This document shows, one piece after another, positions 7,752 through 11,186 of a stretch of DNA of 11,186 nucleotides. The notes beneath the pieces were generated by a model. The model saw nothing but the letters and a program-made list of their open reading frames with translations, was not told where the DNA came from and ran no database searches. The translations under genes were made by a program, and so were the position numbers. The first letter of the stretch is position 1. Each line of letters starts with the position of its first letter. Origin of the DNA: Echinostoma caproni (Eukaryota; Platyhelminthes; Trematoda; Plagiorchiida; Echinostomatidae); contig UZAN01059595.1 of NCBI GenBank assembly GCA_900618425.1, positions 1-11,186 on the forward strand. Direction: 5' to 3'.

Positions 7752-8082
7752 CGATACGAATCCCGAAATAAAACAAGATTGATCCGTAATGTTCTACGGT
7801 ACTGAATTAGCGAAATCATTACAAATGTACAATAAAGCAAACCTCAAATATGCGGCCAAAAGCACTCAAGCAAGCGAGCCAAATATGCTGTCCAGATAGA
7901 GCCACACAGTCGCTCACGTTCTCTGACCACGCGAAATTCAAATGTGCCGAGCATCGAATTAACAGATAAATAATAATGTATGGTGTTTGCGATTGAGAAA
8001 TGTCAATAGAGAAGCAGCACACAGATAGAGCTATTTCACCATAAATCATTATGGGTTTGGAAGGATTTTCAAAAATTCAACA
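7752..8082 (-). mobile_element. 331-bp LTR-like unit, inverted copy 1 (probable 5' LTR of inner BEL element)
   Basis: In minus orientation it begins TGTTGAATTTTTG and runs to TTCGGGATTCGTATCG. It pairs with 10856-11186 in opposite orientation, with one mismatch by eye and no indels over 331 bp. The TGTTGAA start, its insertion into coding sequence at both places, and a gag reading frame beginning 33 bases downstream in the same orientation all suggest a 5' LTR. The true inner end cannot be fixed, because the other copy runs off the window. A 76-codon open frame within it is identical in both copies only because the DNA is. Confidence 0.65.
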
Positions 8083-8084
8083 TG

Positions 8085-8346
8085 GAATACTTCCTTTGAT
8101 TAACTATATGTCGCTCTCCAGTCACAGTGTGATCGTTCATTCATACCCTCGGCCCGCTTGGCTCCAACAGTTCGGAAATTTCCTTACTAACTATTGTGGT
8201 ATCCGACCCGCTATCCGGGAAGGCATGTACCTTCAATTTGTCGATTTTTCGCTGTGCACTATTTTTGCCGGAACTATTCCGAGGTAAGTCATATCATTCG
8301 GTGCTGAACAGGTATCCCCCACGATTGCTTGCACATTTGCGGACAC
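8085..8346 (-). pseudogene. BEL/Pao aspartic protease, N-terminal part with active site
   Basis: After the gag fragment, the minus strand has a stop and then an open run through DMTYLGIVPAKI. A frameshift near 8240 leads into FPDSGSDTTIVSKEISELLE, with the DSGSD active-site motif at 8201-8215, and then HTVTGER. DSG flanked by hydrophobic residues is the catalytic loop of retropepsin-like proteases, which act as dimers on the element's polyprotein. The fragment ends at 8083-8085, where the 331-bp LTR-like unit begins, so the rest of the domain was displaced by that insertion or lost later. Its complement, the C-terminal half, survives at 6740-7060. Confidence 0.78.
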
Positions 8347-9644
8347 TTAATCTCTACGCGACAAGTGAAGTAGACTATGGTGCCCGCCGGTGCAACCATC
8401 AACAAAGCTTTTACCATTTTCTTCACACGTCCGTGCAAGGTGTCCATATTTAATGCAATTAGAATAAAGCTTTAATTTCTTGACAATCTTCCGTTTCTTC
8501 ACCACATCCGACTTGTGGAAACCTCCACATTTAGTTAGTGGGTGTGATTTCAGACACAAAGGGCACTGATAGTTCTGCAACGGTTCTGTTGTTTGTCTAG
8601 CTGTAGTGACGTTCATATGTATGTTGCGCCTAGGACCTCAGGGGCAATTAGCATCCGGTGAGCGCCTTGTGTCCGCTAGCTTTCCAAAATGACTTCTGTA
8701 TCTTCGACTCTGCTGCTATTACTTCAATAAAGTCGATAAATCAGTACCACCCGCCATCAGATACCATCCTATCCGCACTTCATTCCTAGTACGTTGTAAG
8801 CGTCTGGACAATCGTGTAAATAATAACTCCAGTGCGGGTATGGAATGCAACTCGGATTCAAATCCATTTCCGTTAAGACCAGCTTCGCAATTTATTGCTA
8901 AGCCTGCTCAGGCCCTCGCTTGTTCCACTCATTTCTGCTGTCTTGGCCAGAAGGTCTTTTACTACAACTCAGACTGCCTCGCGCAGTCGACCAAATAATT
9001 AATCGAGTATTTTCCTGACCGTATGAGACCCGTCTTCCTCTCCCATTAGCATGCACGGTTCTATTTCCTCTCTAGCTACTCCCTTACAGTAGTGTAACAG
9101 ATAGGCCAGTTCTCTACCTCTCGACAAGAGAGTCTAACAAAGAAGCCGTCGAACTGTCGTTTAAATCGCCAATATTCTAAAGCATTATTATCGAAAGAAA
9201 TGAGTTCCAGCCGCGGGAGTTCTAACCCGTGAAGGCTGTCATGCCTAGGTGCAGGTAGTTCTCTCACGCCCCTACTAAACTTCCCCTCGGGCACACTCTC
9301 TCATAGACAGGTTTCTAATCTTTCCTTGCAGCTTGACTTGGAGCAACGGGATGCTGCGTCTTCTGCATCGCTGTTGCACTAAATCTCTGTAAGAGTCAGC
9401 TTAGCCTCGGCCTCGCACAGTTGTTGTCGAAAGACGGCCTCCTTTACCTCACATTCTAATCTGTGTCTATCTCTCAACAACCGTAGTTCTACTTCTGCCT
9501 TTTAATTGCAAATCTCGTGCTGCGGTATGATCCCCCCAAGGGTGGCGCAGCACTCGAGGTCTTAAAGATGATGGTTTCTTCACCTTCTTTCTCTCCGGAG
9601 GAGGATAGTCTGATTGAGGCTGAGTGATCAGGTTGATACGACAT
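8347..9644 (-). pseudogene. BEL/Pao gag, outer copy (with zinc knuckles)
   Basis: A possible start is MSYQPDHSAS at 9644. The frame breaks at a G6 run (9532-9537 on this strand), after which a charged helix (RDRHRLECEVKEAVFRQQL) suggests a coiled coil. LELPRLELISFDNNALEYWR (about 9160-9220) is the DUF1759-type capsid entry. Sequence from about 9000 to 8620 is badly decayed. The end keeps CPLCLKSHPLTKC (8527-8565, a C-x2-C-x3-H-x4-C knuckle) and LYSNCIKYGHLARTC, a second knuckle at 8425-8466 whose first cysteine has become tyrosine. The knuckles would bind element RNA. The downstream protease follows in the same orientation. Multiple stops make it a pseudogene. Confidence 0.88.
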
Positions 9645-9728
9645 TAAATTCAATTTAGGAACAAAATATTGAAGACAAAGAAGAATGTAGAAGAGCCGAC
9701 AGAACGTAATTTGACCCAAGTTTCAAAC

Positions 9729-9915
9729 TGTAATGGCAATCCGAAAAACGTTTAATACGAATCGCAATGTCTCGACTTCTACTGACCATATTTCCACTAC
9801 GTAGGAAAACAGTTGCATGGCAGTTGAAATTTCGTTTCTATTATAGGCATACATTAATACATATTTGCGACTTACGAAACTGTCGTAGGTCCCAGTTACA
9901 GAACAACAAACAATA
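9729..9915 (-). mobile_element. Truncated 5' LTR candidate of the outer BEL/Pao element
   Basis: This direct repeat of 3788-3964 starts TGTAATGG on the plus strand. It is clearly similar throughout, apart from a 10-base insertion near 9750. Similarity stops abruptly at 9915 and the sequence continues into LINE-related DNA, so roughly the outer 165 bp are missing relative to the left copy. Between its inner edge and the possible gag start (9645-9728) is a short leader. I could not assign a primer-binding site in it with confidence. Confidence 0.6.
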
Positions 9916-9929
9916 ATAATTCTCTCCCA

Positions 9930-10855
9930 CCCGCTTAAAGTGTTTCTCTTCGTACCATCCAATCGATTGCGACCGTATGGTTCAACATTCTCTTCCCGAG
10001 CAGGGACTCACTCATCTTGGGGTTGTACATTGCTCCTCATCAAATACACAGGGGGAAGGTCAGTTACTTCTAACTCAGCTTCGTGACCTTCGTCTCACCT
10101 GCACTTTCTCACACCTTCCTATCCTGGGCGACTTTAACGCCCCGAGTATAGACTGGCCCAGATGCCGCTCCAGAGATAGAATTTTTGGTGCACCCCTTAT
10201 AAACCTCTTGAATGAACACTCGTGGTACCAACAGGTAGTATTTCCCTCGAGATACCGTGCGGCCAATGTCCCTCTTTGCTTGATCTTGCGATTACCAACG
10301 AACGACGCCAGATCGACATGATCTCGTAGCTAAGTCCTGTTGGTAAAAGCGATTACCTCCTGCTTTCCTTTGACTATATTATCCGCTAGCCAACCTGCAG
10401 GTCCTCTTCGATAATGCTACGTTCCTTCAAAAGGGCCGATTTCATTTTCTTACGAGAATTCCTGGCTAACAGGCTGAGCTGCTGCAATACTGATACCGAC
10501 CCGAACAACCTAAATGAGTTGCTCGAGAGTCTAATTCATGAGGCGGACAACCGATTTGTTTCTAGAGTTCAATCTTTATATGACCATAGGCCTCCCCTAA
10601 CCCGCTTCATTCGGCACCTAATGGACGAGCGGGGGTACTGATCTCGTCGCTGATGCTGTCGAGTTTAAGCAAATCCGCAACTTATGCAAACAGACGGTTA
10701 GGGAATTCCACAATAGACAAAAGAAAGCAATTATTTTTCGTGCTAGAACTAACCCTAATTCCTTATTTAAGTCACTCCACCGTAAACGGCAATCAATGTC
10801 CTCTGCAATACACCTCAAATTACCTGATGGCTCTCGTGTAACCTCCTGCATTTCA
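9930..10855 (+). pseudogene. LINE (CR1/Jockey-like) endonuclease and linker fragment
   Basis: The plus strand reads THLGVVHCSSSNTQGEGQLL, then HLPILGDFNAPSIDWPRC (GDFN block at 10127-10156), then LINLLNEHSWYQQVVFPSRY. After a frameshift near 10280 come ITNERRQID and PVGKSDYLLLSFDY. These are the later catalytic blocks of an apurinic-type (EEP) endonuclease, which nicks the chromosomal target in LINE retrotransposition. The SDH motif reads SDY (10348-10356), so the catalytic histidine is lost. Two TAG stops and another frameshift follow before a linker (VREFHNRQKKAIIFRART, then LKLPDGSRVTS). The N-terminal part is missing, and the RT is cut off at 10856 by the 331-bp unit. It differs in sequence from the left LINE. 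Confidence 0.87.
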
Positions 10856-11186
10856 TGTTGAACTTTTGAAAATCCTTCCAAACCCATAATGATTTATGGT
10901 GAAATAGCTCTATCTGTGTGCTGCTTCTCTATTGACATTTCTCAATCGCAAACACCATACATTATTATTTATCTGTTAATTCGATGCTCGGCACATTTGA
11001 ATTTCGCGTGGTCAGAGAACGTGAGCGACTGTGTGGCTCTATCTGGACAGCATATTTGGCTCGCTTGCTTGAGTGCTTTTGGCCGCATATTTGAGGTTTG
11101 CTTTATTGTACATTTGTAATGATTTCGCTAATTCAGTACCGTAGAACATTACGGATCAATCTTGTTTTATTTCGGGATTCGTATCG
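10856..11186 (+). mobile_element. 331-bp LTR-like unit, copy 2 (runs off the window)
   Basis: It starts TGTTGAACTTTTG, directly within the LINE linker coding sequence, and continues to the last base. It is the inverted, nearly identical partner of 7752-8082. If the unit is an LTR, this is the 5' LTR of a plus-strand element or a solo LTR lying beyond the right edge. No target-site duplication can be checked here. Confidence 0.75.

Larger units (their letters stand above)
3788..9915 (-). mobile_element. Composite (nested and deleted) BEL/Pao retrotransposon
   Basis: Candidate LTRs of one family bound minus-strand BEL/Pao coding fragments. Two different gag N-terminal domains are present (7061-7718 and 8347-9644), but only one RT, one RNase H and one integrase fragment. 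A 331-bp LTR-like unit of another family (7752-8082) sits between the two gags and directly ahead of the inner one. The simplest reading is that element A, with LTR 7752-8082, inserted into the protease of element B, with LTRs 3788-4130 and 9729-9915. Deletions then removed A's 3' LTR together with one copy of pol. Which element owns the surviving pol is not settled. Confidence 0.65.

Noticed and set aside
7819..8049. 76-codon frame, identical in the copy at 10889-11119
   Set aside because: Identity comes from the 331-bp DNA repeat being nearly identical throughout. There is no conserved domain and no evidence of selection on protein.
9690..9728. Possible primer-binding site next to the truncated right LTR (TTGGGTCAAATTACG on the minus strand)
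   Set aside because: It starts about ten bases from the LTR edge and I cannot match it to a tRNA end.
8083..10855. A single DNA transposon bounded by the 331-bp inverted units as terminal repeats
   Set aside because: The enclosed DNA is a BEL gag-protease fragment and a separate LINE fragment, each cut by its neighbour. A gag of matching orientation directly behind 7752 fits an LTR better. It is not fully excluded, because the right copy is cut by the window edge.
1..11186. CRISPR arrays, tRNA or rRNA genes, prokaryotic operons, toxin or defence systems
   Set aside because: There are no regularly spaced short repeats, no cloverleaf I could recognise and no prokaryotic gene packing. All recognisable coding pieces belong to retrotransposons.

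Overview
This window is eukaryotic, intergenic DNA that I read as a graveyard of nested retrotransposons. I find no intact host gene, no RNA gene, no operon and no CRISPR array. The recognisable protein fragments are BEL/Pao-type gag, protease, reverse transcriptase (RT), RNase H and integrase pieces, CR1/Jockey-like LINE endonuclease and RT pieces, and a short Ty3/gypsy (Mag-like) gag piece. All are broken by stops and frameshifts. This mix, with a base composition that looks around the mid-40s percent GC by eye, suggests an invertebrate metazoan. A flatworm (fluke or tapeworm) is my best guess, at low confidence, because it rests on remembered family resemblance and not on a search.

Layout. 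Bases 1-508 and 2363 to about 3787 look like two parts of one minus-strand LINE. The first is the RT C-terminal side; the second is the linker plus the RT N-terminal side. They are separated by an insertion at about 509-2362. That insertion holds two direct 213-bp LTR-like copies (513-725 and 1706-1918), a decayed gag start behind the first copy, a GTA microsatellite, and two ~410-bp inverted arms (1281-1690 and 1949-2362) around the second LTR-like copy.

Bases 3788-9915 form a composite of minus-strand BEL/Pao sequence. It is flanked by direct repeats that begin TGTAA on the plus strand (3788-4130 complete, 9729-9915 truncated) and are candidate LTRs. Read from right to left it holds gag with zinc knuckles, then the protease active site, then a 331-bp LTR-like unit. 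After that come a second, different gag, the C-terminal half of a protease, RT, RNase H and the integrase zinc-binding region. The integrase catalytic core is missing. The order implies one BEL element inserted into another, with later deletions.

Bases 9916-10855 hold a plus-strand LINE endonuclease and linker fragment, interrupted at 10856 by an inverted copy of the same 331-bp LTR-like unit, which runs to the window edge. The two 331-bp copies differ at one base by eye, so they are far younger than the decayed coding sequence around them. Nothing here works as a pathway; what the window records is a sequence of insertions and deletions.
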